NCBI GenBank assembly: GCA_009360885.1 | Contig: SPEL01000008.1 | Location: 62,001 to 126,000, forward strand | Source of the DNA: Sphingobium sp. | Lineage (GTDB): Bacteria; Pseudomonadota; Alphaproteobacteria; Sphingomonadales; Sphingomonadaceae | Direction: 5' to 3' | Length of the DNA: 64,000 nucleotides | Part shown: positions 36,865-45,928 of the stretch, piece by piece | Position numbering within the stretch: position 1 is the stretch's first letter | Layout of the letters: the number at the start of each line of letters is the position of its first letter | Notes under the pieces: model-generated | Database searches by the model: none | What the model saw: the letters and a program-made list of their open reading frames with translations, nothing else | What the model was told of the DNA's origin: nothing | Position numbers and translations under genes: made by a program

Positions 36865-37428
36865 ATGAAAGATAATGCGCCGCAGGGGATAGCCTCTCAG
36901 GCACAATTACGTCTGTCTTATGTGCGTTGGGCGCTGGTGACGGTGCCATCCATAGTTTTCCTTGGCTTTCTCTCTGGCCGGGCGGCCAATAGCGGCTATG
37001 GCAATCCATGGTTTGCAGCGCTGGAAAAGCCCGCAATCATGCCGCCTGGATGGGTTTTTCCAGTGGCATGGACTGCGCTCTATATCCTGCTGGGTCTTGC
37101 ACTGGCGGTCATCCTCCATGCACGCGGGGCACGGGGGCGGGGCATCGCTATCGCTTTGTTCATGGTGCAGATGATCGGTAATTTGCTGTGGTCACCGCTC
37201 TTTTTCCGCCTGCATATGGTGACGGAGGCCTTGTGGTTGCTGATCGGTATATTTGTTGTTTCCGCGATAACGGCATGGCTGTTTGCGCGCATCCGCCCGG
37301 TTGCTGCCATATTGCTGCTGCCATATCTGCTTTGGCTTACTTTCGCGGGGGTTCTTAATTACCAAATTGACCAGTTAAACCCGGATGCGCCAACTGTGGT
37401 TGTACCATCGTTCAAAACCCGTATATGA
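36865..37428 (+). CDS. tspO: TspO/MBR-family membrane protein
   Basis: A 187-aa protein with five membrane helices of the tryptophan-rich sensory / translocator protein family. Typical are the PGWVFPVAWTALYILLG segment, NLLWSPLFF and WLTFAGVLNY. In Rhodobacter TspO binds porphyrins and tunes photosynthesis genes; here it may link to tetrapyrrole or stress signalling. AGAGGG lies upstream of the ATG. It starts 257 bases after tlyA and is probably transcribed alone; I see no gene in that gap. Confidence 0.93.
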   Translation: MKDNAPQGIASQAQLRLSYVRWALVTVPSIVFLGFLSGRAANSGYGNPWFAALEKPAIMPPGWVFPVAWTALYILLGLALAVILHARGARGRGIAIALFMVQMIGNLLWSPLFFRLHMVTEALWLLIGIFVVSAITAWLFARIRPVAAILLLPYLLWLTFAGVLNYQIDQLNPDAPTVVVPSFKTRI

Positions 37429-37461
37429 ACATATCCATATTATGTGAGTATCGAGGCTGTC

Positions 37462-37701
37462 ATGCAGAGTGAAAACCGTTTCTTTGACGATCTGGGCCGG
37501 GTGATTAATGGTGCCGCAGGTACATTGGCCGGTCTGGGGCGGGAGCTGGAGGCCAATGCCCGTGAAAAGACCAAGCAATGGGTCAGCGGTGCGGATTTTG
37601 TCAGCCGTGAAGAATTTGAGGCGGTTAAGGCGATGGCTGCTACGGCCCGCGAAGAAGTAGAAGAGCTGAAAAAACGTCTCGCTGCGCTGGAAGGCAAATA
37701 A
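37462..37701 (+). CDS. ubiK: UbiK-like ubiquinone accessory factor (BMFP)
   Basis: A 79-aa helical protein of the BMFP/UbiK family, thought to help ubiquinone synthesis at the membrane. It has the RFFDDLGRVINGAAGTL start and ends in a coiled coil, REEVEELKKRLAALEGK. The preferred start is the ATG at 37462 behind GAGG; a GTG at 37444 is in phase. Length matches the family. Confidence 0.85.
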   Translation: MQSENRFFDDLGRVINGAAGTLAGLGRELEANAREKTKQWVSGADFVSREEFEAVKAMAATAREEVEELKKRLAALEGK

Positions 37702-37907
37702 GGGCAGCGAGAGACGGCGCCGCACCTGATAAATGGCCTGCGTATCGGCTGGCTGAAGGCGGGGGAGAGCGTTATCCACATATATGTTGCTATTCGGGCG
37801 GATGGCTGGTTGCGCTTTTGCGCTGACCGCGCCATGCAGGCCCGGTGTGCAGGGCGTCTGGCCATCAGGTTCGGACGGCGCGGGGAACAGAAAAGCAGGC
37901 CAATGCC

Positions 37908-38414
37908 ATGATAGAAAATGATGAGTTCGAGCAGGATGAGCATGATGCTGAACCGCTGGACATGCTGGCCCGTTTTTTCGAGGCGAATGACTGGACCTTC
38001 CAGTATAATGGCGAAGACGAGATCATAGCATCCGTTCAGGGAAGTTGGACGCAATATGAATTTCGCGCCATCTGGCGGGCGGAAGATCAGGTTCTGCAAT
38101 TGCTGGCGCTCCCTGATATTCGCGTGGCAGAGGATATGCGCGCCACCGTTTATGAGGCATTGGGCCTGATTAACGAGCAACTCTGGCTTGGCCATTTCGA
38201 ACTATGGTCCAGCACGGGCATTGTCCTGTTCCGCCATGGTGCGCTCATCAGCGGTAATGACAGCATGAATTATGAACAGGCGCAGCTTCTGGTTGAGGTC
38301 GCACTGGATGAGTGTGAACGTTTCTACCCGGTGTTTCAGTTTGTTTTATGGGGCGGAAAAACCCCGACAGAAGCGATTGCCGCCAGCATGATTGAGACCA
38401 GAGGAGAGGCGTAA
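37908..38414 (+). CDS. YbjN-domain protein
   Basis: A 168-aa protein of the YbjN family (a sensory or chaperone-like fold related to type III chaperones). The characteristic FFEANDWTFQYNGEDEIIASVQG start and the WLGHFELWSSTGIVLFRHG segment are seen. The N-terminus is very acidic. Sphingomonads often have it just before proC, as here, with a two-base gap (stop 38412-38414, ATG 38417). Molecular role unknown. Confidence 0.82.
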   Translation: MIENDEFEQDEHDAEPLDMLARFFEANDWTFQYNGEDEIIASVQGSWTQYEFRAIWRAEDQVLQLLALPDIRVAEDMRATVYEALGLINEQLWLGHFELWSSTGIVLFRHGALISGNDSMNYEQAQLLVEVALDECERFYPVFQFVLWGGKTPTEAIAASMIETRGEA

Positions 38415-38416
38415 AC

Positions 38417-39238
38417 ATGGCCGATTTGGCTGATTTCTCTCGTCCGCTGTTTCTGGTGGGTTGTGGCAATATGGCGGGCGCGATGCTGTCCCGCTGGATG
38501 GAAGCAGGCCTGCGTACGGACGCTGTGACAGTGTTGCGTCCTAGCGGTAAACCGGTGGCGGATGGCGTACGGGTTATTGCCGCATGGCCAGACCGGCTGC
38601 CTGATAATGCCTTGGTTATCCTTGGTATGAAGCCGCAGCAACTGGGCGATATAGCGCCGTCTTTGCGCGGTCTGTGGCGCGATGATCTAACCCTGCTTTC
38701 CTTGCTGGCCGGGGTGACGGTGGGGCAGCTTGCCGACGTCGTGGCGTCGCTGGAAACAGCCGTGCGGGTAATGCCCAATACGCCGGTGGCGCTAGGCAAG
38801 GGTGTGTGTGCCCTTTATGCCGATGGTGCGCTGGATACGGCGCGGCGACAGGTGGTGGATCAGCTTTTTGCGCCATTGGGCCTCGCGGAATGGATAGCGG
38901 ATGAAGGGCAGTTTAATCTGGTAACGGCGCTGACAGGCTGCGGCCCGGCCTATCTTTATCGCTTTGTTGATGCGCTGACAAAGGGCGCGACGGCTCTTGG
39001 GCTGGAGGCAGCGCAGGCGCAGCGTTTCTCCATCGCGATGGTGGAGGGTGCAGCAGCCCTTGCGTCGCAAGCCGATGTTGACCCGGCGACTTTGGCGGAT
39101 CGTGTTGCCAGTAAAGGCGGCATGACGCGTGAAGGGTTGAATGTTATGGATGAGGGGCAGCGGATAGAGCAGCTAATGCTGGAAACGCTGCGCGCGGCGC
39201 AAGACCGAGGCGAGGAACTGGCCAGACTAGCTGGGTGA
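38417..39238 (+). CDS. proC: Pyrroline-5-carboxylate reductase
   Basis: A 273-aa NAD(P)H-dependent enzyme that makes proline from pyrroline-5-carboxylate. The Rossmann start LVGCGNMAGAML, the VRVMPNTPVALGKG block and the C-terminal signature GCGPAYLYRFVDAL and KGGMTREGLNVM are present. AGGAGAGG precedes the ATG. It is coupled to the YbjN gene and probably cotranscribed. Confidence 0.95.
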   Translation: MADLADFSRPLFLVGCGNMAGAMLSRWMEAGLRTDAVTVLRPSGKPVADGVRVIAAWPDRLPDNALVILGMKPQQLGDIAPSLRGLWRDDLTLLSLLAGVTVGQLADVVASLETAVRVMPNTPVALGKGVCALYADGALDTARRQVVDQLFAPLGLAEWIADEGQFNLVTALTGCGPAYLYRFVDALTKGATALGLEAAQAQRFSIAMVEGAAALASQADVDPATLADRVASKGGMTREGLNVMDEGQRIEQLMLETLRAAQDRGEELARLAG

Positions 39239-39368
39239 TACAAGCCCTGTCCTATTGAAATGGGCCATATTGGTTTGGGCCATGTTTAAATAGACTATGC
39301 TGAGATAGGCGTGACGGTGATGCGAAAGGCAGGAATGGGAAAGGCATGGGCCTTTACATGCTCCTGTT

Positions 39369-39863
39369 TCAAAGATGCTCCCTCAATGCGGCAACCATCT
39401 TACGGTCCTGATCGGGAATTAAGCCCTCCAGTACATGCCAGAAACCGGTGACAGATCCTTGCCCGGCCTGCTGATAGGCCGCCGCCATCCGGCTACGCAG
39501 CCCGTCAAATAATTGCATTTCGAGGTCTAGCCCTGCGGGTGTCAGGCGCAGCAATTTCTGCCTGCGGTCCTGCTCACCGGGATGGCTCTCCACCAAAGAA
39601 CGCTCAATCAGTTCATTCAGCACCCGGCCCAGCGATTGCTTGGTGATGGCAAGCAAAGCGAGCAATTCGCTGACCATCAGATCAGGCTGGCGCGCTATAA
39701 AATACAGCGCACGGTGATGGGCGCGGCCCAGCCCCTGTTTCGTGAGAATCGCATCAACCGAACGAGTGAGGTTTCCATAACCGAAATAGAGCAGCTCAAT
39801 GCCACGGCGGATTTCGTCTTCCCGCAAAAAAAGCGGGGATGCTGCTGAACCGGGAGGAATCAT
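39369..39863 (-). CDS. MarR-family transcriptional regulator
   Basis: A 164-aa winged-helix dimeric regulator. The recognition part is VSELLALLAITKQSLGRVLNELIERSLVES (about residues 65-94), followed by the wing RRQKLLRLTPAGLDLE. Family members sense small aromatic compounds or oxidants and repress nearby genes; no obvious target is adjacent. The start at 39863 has no strong ribosome site. The preceding 190 bases up to the tRNA hold no other gene. Confidence 0.88.
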   Translation of the reverse strand: MIPPGSAASPLFLREDEIRRGIELLYFGYGNLTRSVDAILTKQGLGRAHHRALYFIARQPDLMVSELLALLAITKQSLGRVLNELIERSLVESHPGEQDRRQKLLRLTPAGLDLEMQLFDGLRSRMAAAYQQAGQGSVTGFWHVLEGLIPDQDRKMVAALREHL

Positions 39864-40054
39864 GACGCACGGATTTGGTCCTTTTGCGCTCTCTTGGCAA
39901 GCTTTAAGCGTTCGGATGATCCATCATCAGCAATATTGTTGCCCCCAGAATGCAGAATAATGCAAATGCCATATTCCCTTTCGCGCAACAGACGTTATAT
40001 GCCCACCACAGGCACATGGTCGATCCGCCAAATCAGGCGGTGTCAATGTGATGC

Positions 40055-40129
40055 TGGGGCGTCGCCAAGCGGTAAGGCAGCGGCTTTTGATGCCGCCATG
40101 CGCAGGTTCGAATCCTGCCGCCCCAGCCA
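40055..40129 (+). tRNA. tRNA-Gln (TTG)
   Basis: Folds as a full cloverleaf with acceptor TGGGGCG/CGCCCCA, D-arm GCCAAGCGGTAAGGC, anticodon loop CTTTTGATG with anticodon TTG, T-loop TTCGAAT and an encoded CCA end at 40127-40129. It decodes CAA/CAG glutamine. Confidence 0.95.
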
Positions 40130-40199
40130 GTTTTGTTGATTGCATCAATGCATGATTCCACCAGATTGATAGAAGAACGCCCTGTAAACAGGCCAGCCA

Positions 40200-40363
40200 T
40201 CAATGCTCATGGCTGCGTTTATATTGCCCGAACCATCGGCAGATGAACCATAACGGAATCGCCAGCAGGGTCATCATTAGCCAGACATGGCCGATATGGA
40301 CAAAGCTGAAGAAGCCGTTTTGGCGTACGCATGCCCCGCTATGCCCAGAGCGGTGAAGGCCAC
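40200..40363 (-). pseudogene. Possible frameshifted small membrane protein
   Basis: Two frames joined at a four-A run (minus strand, 40318-40321) would together read as a small membrane protein of about 54 aa: VAFTALGIAGHAYAK from a GTG start, then NGFFSFVHIGHVWLMMTL, a hydrophobic segment, and a basic WFGQYKRSHEH end. Neither frame alone is complete, so it could be a broken gene, a slippery site or chance. Weak evidence. Confidence 0.25.
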
Positions 40364-40420
40364 GTTACGTCTGGCCTTGTGAATGAATGTGGCAATGAGG
40401 GAGGAGGTGCAAATTCCCCT

Positions 40421-41596
40421 TCAGGCGGCTTTGGTTGTTTCTTCGGTGCGCTGGGCATAGCTGGCGAATAAATGTGCGAAATGATCGTCCATGCTTTGCA
40501 CCATTGTGGCGCTTTGTCGGGCGCTCTGTTGGTGCAGATGCGGGCCGGATGTGATGAAGCGGCTGATGGCGCTCGCCAATGCGCGGGGGGAGCGGGCCTT
40601 ATACATCTCCCCTTGTCCGACGATGAACTGATCGGATGCGCCGCCTTCATCCGGGATGATAAGGGGGAGGCCGCTCGCCTTTGCCTCTGCTGCGACCATG
40701 CAAAATGTTTCGGCCTCACACCCATGGACCAGCGCATCGGCGCTCGCCAGCACGGAGGCAACTTCCTGCCGGTTGGTGATGGGGGCGGCAAGGTGAACAT
40801 GCGGATTATTGGCGGCGGAGCGGACGATGGCGCTCTGCTGTCGTCCGTTGCCGAAAAGGATGAAACCAACCTCATGCTGATAGCCTGCCGCCGTCACGGC
40901 CTCTATCACCATGGGCCAGCGTTTCTCGGCGGAATGGCGGCCCAGCCCCAGCAGCAATGTCGCCTGTTCCGGCAGGCCGCAGCGGGCGAGCATCCGTGCG
41001 CGCAGTTCCTGGCTGCGCAAGTCCGGGGAGAACAGCCCCGGCGTAACGCCCATCGGGATAGTCTGCACCTTATAGACGCCGCCAGCGGAAAGGCGCGCCG
41101 AGAGGCTGGCACTGGCGCTAACGACAATATCAAACTGGTCATTCAGCCGCCGCAAATGACGCCAGAACCAGTCAAAGCCCCGGTCGATCACATCCCGCGA
41201 CGCGACCGGGCGGAACCAGCGATAGGCATAAGCCGATAGCGGGTCTGCATGCATCACCAGAGAGCGCAGCGCATGGCCGCGCCAGCGGGCGACCATATTG
41301 GGGCTGCTCCATGGCGAGGATGCCTCGACCACATCGGGGGCGAGGCGGTCCAGCAGAGTGTGCAGCGCTGTTTCATCCGCGAAATAATGATAACGCGGGT
41401 CAAGCGGGAAACGCGGGGCGGCAACCGTCATAATGCATCCGGCGGCGCTTTGTTGAACCACCGCATCCCGTTCCCCCGGTGCGATGATGATGACTTCCTC
41501 CCGCCCCGGTCGTGCGGCCTGTAATTTCCGCTCAACATAGGTTTTTACGCCGCCCCCCTGCGGCGTGTAAAAGGCGCAGACATCAACGATACGCAT
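40421..41596 (-). CDS. Glycosyltransferase family 4 protein
   Basis: A 391-aa GT-B glycosyltransferase. The N-terminal acceptor domain starts MRIVDVCAFYTPQGGGVKTYVE. The nucleotide-sugar domain holds GLGRHSAEKRWP, FGNGRQQ and the E-x7-E element in HGCEAETFCMVAAEAKASGLP. Donor and acceptor are not known, though a hexosyl donor such as GDP-mannose or UDP-glucose is usual. GAGGATTAAG precedes the ATG. Last gene of the five-gene envelope operon, directly after the DUF2141 gene. Confidence 0.9.
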   Translation of the reverse strand: MRIVDVCAFYTPQGGGVKTYVERKLQAARPGREEVIIIAPGERDAVVQQSAAGCIMTVAAPRFPLDPRYHYFADETALHTLLDRLAPDVVEASSPWSSPNMVARWRGHALRSLVMHADPLSAYAYRWFRPVASRDVIDRGFDWFWRHLRRLNDQFDIVVSASASLSARLSAGGVYKVQTIPMGVTPGLFSPDLRSQELRARMLARCGLPEQATLLLGLGRHSAEKRWPMVIEAVTAAGYQHEVGFILFGNGRQQSAIVRSAANNPHVHLAAPITNRQEVASVLASADALVHGCEAETFCMVAAEAKASGLPLIIPDEGGASDQFIVGQGEMYKARSPRALASAISRFITSGPHLHQQSARQSATMVQSMDDHFAHLFASYAQRTEETTKAA

Positions 41597-41601
41597 GGGG
41601 C

Positions 41602-42111
41602 TTAATCCTCTATCGGGCCGAAGGAAATCAGCCCTTTGCGGTAGTTCATGATGATATTGGCTTTGGTGGGGCCATTGCCGATGGCCATGCTGGCGGTGGC
41701 TGCCCTAGGTTTGGAGCGGCCCAGTTTCGGATTGCCGCTAAAACCTATGCCGTCAGTGGACAGGCCAAATTTTCGGTTGGAATCCCGGTCATGCAGCAGG
41801 CTGAGCGCATAATTCCCCGCAGAAGGCGCGCGGATGCATATTTGCACCGGGCCAGATGCCGGAACGCCAATTTCCACCCGGCGGAACGTCTTGCCCACAT
41901 TGATGAGGACATTGTCATCGGCTAGAAAATCCGTGTCATTGGCGGGGTATAGCTCCAGCTTCAGCCTGCCGCGCCGGTCTTTGAGGCCCGTGACGGTGAT
42001 GATGGCTGCCGGGCTGCTTTCGCCGGGACGGCATTGCCCTTCCGCTTTACCCAGATCAGGGGAGGAGGGGACCGGCGCCCCGGCCAGAAGGATCGCTGCT
42101 ATCAGCATCAT
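41602..42111 (-). CDS. Exported DUF2141 protein
   Basis: A 169-aa protein with a short hydrophobic leader and a DUF2141 domain: TVTGLKDRRGRLKLELYPAN, GPVQICIRAPSAGNYALSLLHDRDSN and KFGLSTDGIGFSGN. Such domains are beta-rich and probably periplasmic. The start overlaps the stop of the membrane protein gene by four bases. It is followed after five bases by a glycosyltransferase gene. Its role in glycan export or assembly is inference from the neighbourhood. Confidence 0.85.
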   Translation of the reverse strand: MMLIAAILLAGAPVPSSPDLGKAEGQCRPGESSPAAIITVTGLKDRRGRLKLELYPANDTDFLADDNVLINVGKTFRRVEIGVPASGPVQICIRAPSAGNYALSLLHDRDSNRKFGLSTDGIGFSGNPKLGRSKPRAATASMAIGNGPTKANIIMNYRKGLISFGPIED

Positions 42112-43061
42112 TTCACGCGACCTTCTTCGATCAGGGCGGTGATACCCAATATGCCACCCACCAGCAGATGCGCGCCCAATATCAGGCTGGCCATCAGGGT
42201 GATGGCGGCGACAATTTGCTGGTCAAAACCCACCAGAACGACCGCCAGCCCTGCGAAAACCACATCCTTATTCGGCAGGAATGGCAGGCGGGAAAGCAAC
42301 TGCCGGGCGGTAGACAGGAGGAGCCACAGGCTGAGTGCTACGCTGGGCAGCAGCAAATGCCACATGATAGCGGTCAGCACGGTGGATAGGATGATGCGGA
42401 CCATATGCATCGCCGCAACAAACCATAATTCTGGCCTCGGCAGGGTAAACAGCCTCTTGCGCAACAGCATTGCCGCAATGGAGGAGCCAAGGATGAACAG
42501 AGCAGATAGCAGGAAGGCGGTGCTATCTATCCCCAGATGTAATGAGCCGATGAACGGAGCAGAGAGCAGTACCATCATCAGGGTAAAGATATTGCCGGTG
42601 ATGGCACTCAATATCGTTACATCCTTGATTGCGCCAAATGGGGCGGCGGTAATCTGGGCGTTGCGCCGTGCCCAGCTATAGAAATATACCTCCCCCAGAT
42701 AACCGAGAAGGATTTCGTTGCTGACCAGCTTGCGTAATAAGGCGGCGAAACCGCCTGCTGGTAATGACCATAAGCGGCGAAAAATGATCCATTCACAGGC
42801 TGGGCTGATGAGATAAGCCGCCGCGAATATGACCCAGAAAAAGGGAGAAGACGGGACCAGAGCCAGCAGCGAATGCAAATCCAGATGGCGAAGCTGATAA
42901 ATGACAACCGCGAGGATGAGAATGGAGGTGAGAGGGCCGACCCATCTGGTCCAGTTCTGGCCTTGCTTCACCAGCGGGGCTGGGTCAATGAAGGGAGCGA
43001 TGCCATCTGCATTATCAATGGGCGGGGGGGAAGGAGCCCCTGCTGCTGCATAATTGCTCAT
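42108..43061 (-). CDS. Flippase-like (LPG synthase TM-type) membrane protein
   Basis: A 317-aa protein with about eight membrane helices, resembling the lysylphosphatidylglycerol synthase transmembrane region / AglD-like group often annotated as flippase-like. No catalytic soluble domain is attached. It overlaps both neighbours by four bases. In glycan operons such proteins are thought to move lipid-linked sugars, but that has not been shown here. The N-terminal 35 residues are Pro/Ala-rich and cytoplasmic. Confidence 0.75.
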   Translation of the reverse strand: MSNYAAAGAPSPPPIDNADGIAPFIDPAPLVKQGQNWTRWVGPLTSILILAVVIYQLRHLDLHSLLALVPSSPFFWVIFAAAYLISPACEWIIFRRLWSLPAGGFAALLRKLVSNEILLGYLGEVYFYSWARRNAQITAAPFGAIKDVTILSAITGNIFTLMMVLLSAPFIGSLHLGIDSTAFLLSALFILGSSIAAMLLRKRLFTLPRPELWFVAAMHMVRIILSTVLTAIMWHLLLPSVALSLWLLLSTARQLLSRLPFLPNKDVVFAGLAVVLVGFDQQIVAAITLMASLILGAHLLVGGILGITALIEEGRVK

Positions 43062-44398
43062 GATGCGTCATTTCCCCATTGGGCGTTTGGGCGTGGTTGT
43101 TTTGATGGCAAAGTGGCAGGGATTGCCGTGGCCGGAATTGCAGCAGTAGGGAGTGTTATGGCGGAGGCTTGTCTGGCCTGTGGATGGGCGCGAAGCATGC
43201 TCTCGATAATGCCCAGATAATATTGCGCGGCCTGTTCAATGGTGAAGCGCTTTGCCTGATCGAGGCTGGCTTGCATGTCTTGCGATGACGGGCGCGCCTG
43301 TGCGATGGCGGCGGCCAGTCTCGCGGCATCACCAATGGGAACAAGCTGACCTAACGCGCCCTGCCTCAGCAGTGCAGGCATGGACCGGCTGCAATTGGTG
43401 GCGATGATGGGCAGGCCAGCTGCCAGCGCCTCTACTATCACCGCGGGGACGCCTTCATAATCGGATGACAGCAGGAATATATCATATTGGGGAAGGAGCC
43501 GTGCAGGGTCGCTGATATAGCCCCGGAATGTCACGCGCTCCGCCAGGTTCAGGCGCTGAGCCAGAGCCTTCAGCGCCCTCCGATCCGGCCCGTCACCGAT
43601 GATCGTCAGATGGTCATTTCCATTTGCACCCAGACTGAAGGCGCGCAGCATCAGGGCAATGTTCTTCTGCGCAGATAGCCTGCCGACCGAGACAAAATGC
43701 CTGCCATCAATGCGAGTGTGAATGGGGGAGGCGCTGGGGAGCGCAGTAGGTGTATGGGCATCCGCCACATCATCCTTAAGGGAGCGAATAAGGGAATTAT
43801 CGGGGGAAGGCGAGCAATCGGAGGAAGGCGCGGGAGTGCGTAATTGCTCAATCAGCGCATCAGATAAAGCAGGGTCTGGGATGATACTGATCTTGCTGAG
43901 CGGTACGCCCATTATGGTATGAATTTCGTCGGTCATCGGTTCTTCCATGCCGATGATATGGTCGAGATAGCGGGCCTGAAACTTCAACCAGAAATGATAA
44001 GGCGCACGCTGCCAAAGGGGTTGATCGCGCCGGTCAAGATCATTGCTGATCTTGGCGATGATGAGCGGGCATTGGCGGCCTAATATCAGCTTCATCGCCA
44101 CTGCGACGATGCTATAACTATTGCCTGCGCAGAATAAGACATCCGGTCGCTGCTGGCGGATGATGCGGGGTAGGGTTGCGATCATCCACAATGTTTCCCA
44201 CCGGGCGGTAGAAATCATCGGCTGGTCGGGGGTGATATAGTCCAGTTCCGCGCCAACATCCTGCGCCATGGCTCCGTCCCTACGGCCCAGAAAAAGCGGC
44301 GCATCCATGCCTTTTTCGCGCCATTGGCGGACTAGCCGCAAGGCAATGCGTTCCACCCCGCCCGGTTCAAAGCTATGGAGAAAAGTAAGGATCTTCAT
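43058..44398 (-). CDS. Glycosyltransferase family 4 protein with inserts
   Basis: A 446-aa GT-B glycosyltransferase. The acceptor domain begins FLHSFEPGGVERIALRLVRQW. The donor half has SVGRLSAQKNIALMLRAF, TIIGDGPDRRALKALA and SDYEGVPAVIVEALAAGLP. An unusual Ser/Pro-rich insert (about 205-235) splits the two halves, and the C-terminal tail carries Ala-Ile-Pro-Ala repeats. It lies three bases after the deacetylase gene and overlaps the membrane protein by four bases. Confidence 0.9.
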   Translation of the reverse strand: MKILTFLHSFEPGGVERIALRLVRQWREKGMDAPLFLGRRDGAMAQDVGAELDYITPDQPMISTARWETLWMIATLPRIIRQQRPDVLFCAGNSYSIVAVAMKLILGRQCPLIIAKISNDLDRRDQPLWQRAPYHFWLKFQARYLDHIIGMEEPMTDEIHTIMGVPLSKISIIPDPALSDALIEQLRTPAPSSDCSPSPDNSLIRSLKDDVADAHTPTALPSASPIHTRIDGRHFVSVGRLSAQKNIALMLRAFSLGANGNDHLTIIGDGPDRRALKALAQRLNLAERVTFRGYISDPARLLPQYDIFLLSSDYEGVPAVIVEALAAGLPIIATNCSRSMPALLRQGALGQLVPIGDAARLAAAIAQARPSSQDMQASLDQAKRFTIEQAAQYYLGIIESMLRAHPQARQASAITLPTAAIPATAIPATLPSKQPRPNAQWGNDAS

Positions 44399-44401
44399 CC
44401 T

Positions 44402-45163
44402 TCACGCTCCCCCGATGAGGTCGCTATAGCGCGATATTTGGTGTGACTGGCTGAGCGTGCCCACGGCGCGGTCAATACTGGTCATGATGGCGGGGACGGT
44501 AACATCACCGGGATGCACGCCAATGCGTGCTACCCGCGCCCAGCGCAAGGCGGGCGGCAATATCCGTGCCGCTAGCAAAGAAGAGGCGATCCGGCCCCTG
44601 CTGCGGCTCGCCCATGTCAGCACCGGGCTGCGGGCGATGACGCGGCCTGTTGTGGGTTGCCATATCTTCATATGGTCCTCCGCCAGCGCAAAGCCGCAAT
44701 CCGCAAGAGCCGCCAGCGCGCCCGGCCCATAGAGCCATGCTGGGGCGATGAATCCGGCGAGGGGACGCCCGCTAATATCCTCCAGCAGTGCCTTACCATC
44801 GCGCATCAAGGTGCCAGCGCTTTTACGGTCCAGCCCCAGAAATTCGCCTTCTCCCGCCGTCATATGCTGTGCGCGAATGCGGTCGAAACGGCTTTGATGG
44901 GCCGTTGGGTCACGATGGAACCAGCCATGAAGGAAAATATCCGCCCCACTTTCGGCCCATCCACGTAGGCGGGATGCATAAGCAGAACCGGGGTGAATAG
45001 GGGCTTCCCCCCAATGATTGGGGACAACGAGCAGAGCGATTTTGCCTGCATCGCCAAAGCGCGCCAGAAGATCATGGAGCCTGTCTGTCGCGCTTTCTGA
45101 CCTTGGGCCAACATCGTGGATGCTCAGGAGCAGCCGCCTGATAGGCCGGGGAGCTATGCTCAT
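44402..45163 (-). CDS. Polysaccharide deacetylase-like (DUF2334) protein
   Basis: A 253-aa protein of the NodB-like / DUF2334 carbohydrate esterase group. The metal-site motifs are SIHDVGPRS at the start, GADIFLHGWFHR, and a final RIGVHPGDV. The absence of a signal peptide suggests a cytosolic location. First gene of the minus-strand envelope operon (45163 to 40421). It probably trims acetyl groups from a lipid-linked or nucleotide sugar. Confidence 0.82.
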   Translation of the reverse strand: MSIAPRPIRRLLLSIHDVGPRSESATDRLHDLLARFGDAGKIALLVVPNHWGEAPIHPGSAYASRLRGWAESGADIFLHGWFHRDPTAHQSRFDRIRAQHMTAGEGEFLGLDRKSAGTLMRDGKALLEDISGRPLAGFIAPAWLYGPGALAALADCGFALAEDHMKIWQPTTGRVIARSPVLTWASRSRGRIASSLLAARILPPALRWARVARIGVHPGDVTVPAIMTSIDRAVGTLSQSHQISRYSDLIGGA

Positions 45164-45475
45164 ATCCGGCCTGTTGGAACAAAGGGGGCGGTGTCACGGG
45201 GGGATCGCCAGTCGGAAACTGCTGGGCCATACCGAAAATGCCATGACAAACCGGCAGCGTTCGGCATAGTAAATGATGAAGGCAAACCGGACGCTCTCAT
45301 AATATCCGGGGGCTTTACTGTAAGCCTATGTAGGAATGATGACAGCGTGGCAGTGTCTGCCGCGATAATGGATGAACGGGCATGGTTCGTGTTGGCCGCT
45401 ACACAGGCGGGGTTGGGGCGCATAGCATAGCAAATTATCAGCTTTGCGCAGAATATGGGGATTGGGAATCAGAGT
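45164..45475. other. Intergenic gap between divergent genes
   Basis: About 312 bases between the start of the glycan operon and the DsbB-like gene. No gene, clear hairpin or consensus promoter stands out; short open frames here have no ribosome site and no recognisable product. Confidence 0.4.
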
Positions 45476-45895
45476 ATGAATCAAATCATCACAGGCATAT
45501 CCACCGCGGCGCTGAACCGAAAAATTGTCGGTTATTTCGTGCTGGCCGTTGTACTGTTTACTTTGACGGTTGATGTGCTGGGCCTTGTGCATCCCTGCCC
45601 CTATTGCCGGACGGAACGTGCCGCGCTGGGTATCTTGTCGATCATCCTTCTAACGCCCTATCATCACATGGTTGCGGCCCGCTATCTGGCGGCTTTGGCT
45701 GGTGTCTATGGTCTGATTGTCGGGGTGATGCAGAATTTCAACCATGTGAAGAAAATCAACAAGGGCGAATTTGACTGGTTTGCCTTGCGCTTTGACCATC
45801 CGTGGATATTGTCCGGGTTGGCCGTTATGGCGATGATCTGGCTCTTGTTTCTGATTTTTGAACTTGCGAAACCATCCGCTGGCTCTGACACATAA
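45476..45895 (+). CDS. DsbB-like membrane protein with a single Cys pair
   Basis: A 139-aa protein with about four hydrophobic segments (near residues 18-38, 50-68, 68-85 and 110-132). After the first helix it has HPCPYCRTERAALG with C41 and C44, matching the first periplasmic CxxC of DsbB and its following arginine. The second Cys pair normally present in the loop between helices 3 and 4 is absent (NHVKKINKGEFDWFALRFD), so standard DsbB-DsbA disulfide relay cannot occur in full. ATG at 45476 has AATCAGAG upstream. Confidence 0.65.
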   Translation: MNQIITGISTAALNRKIVGYFVLAVVLFTLTVDVLGLVHPCPYCRTERAALGILSIILLTPYHHMVAARYLAALAGVYGLIVGVMQNFNHVKKINKGEFDWFALRFDHPWILSGLAVMAMIWLLFLIFELAKPSAGSDT

Positions 45896-45928
45896 CGGCT
45901 TACGCCCCTCAATAGGCCTGACCAGATT

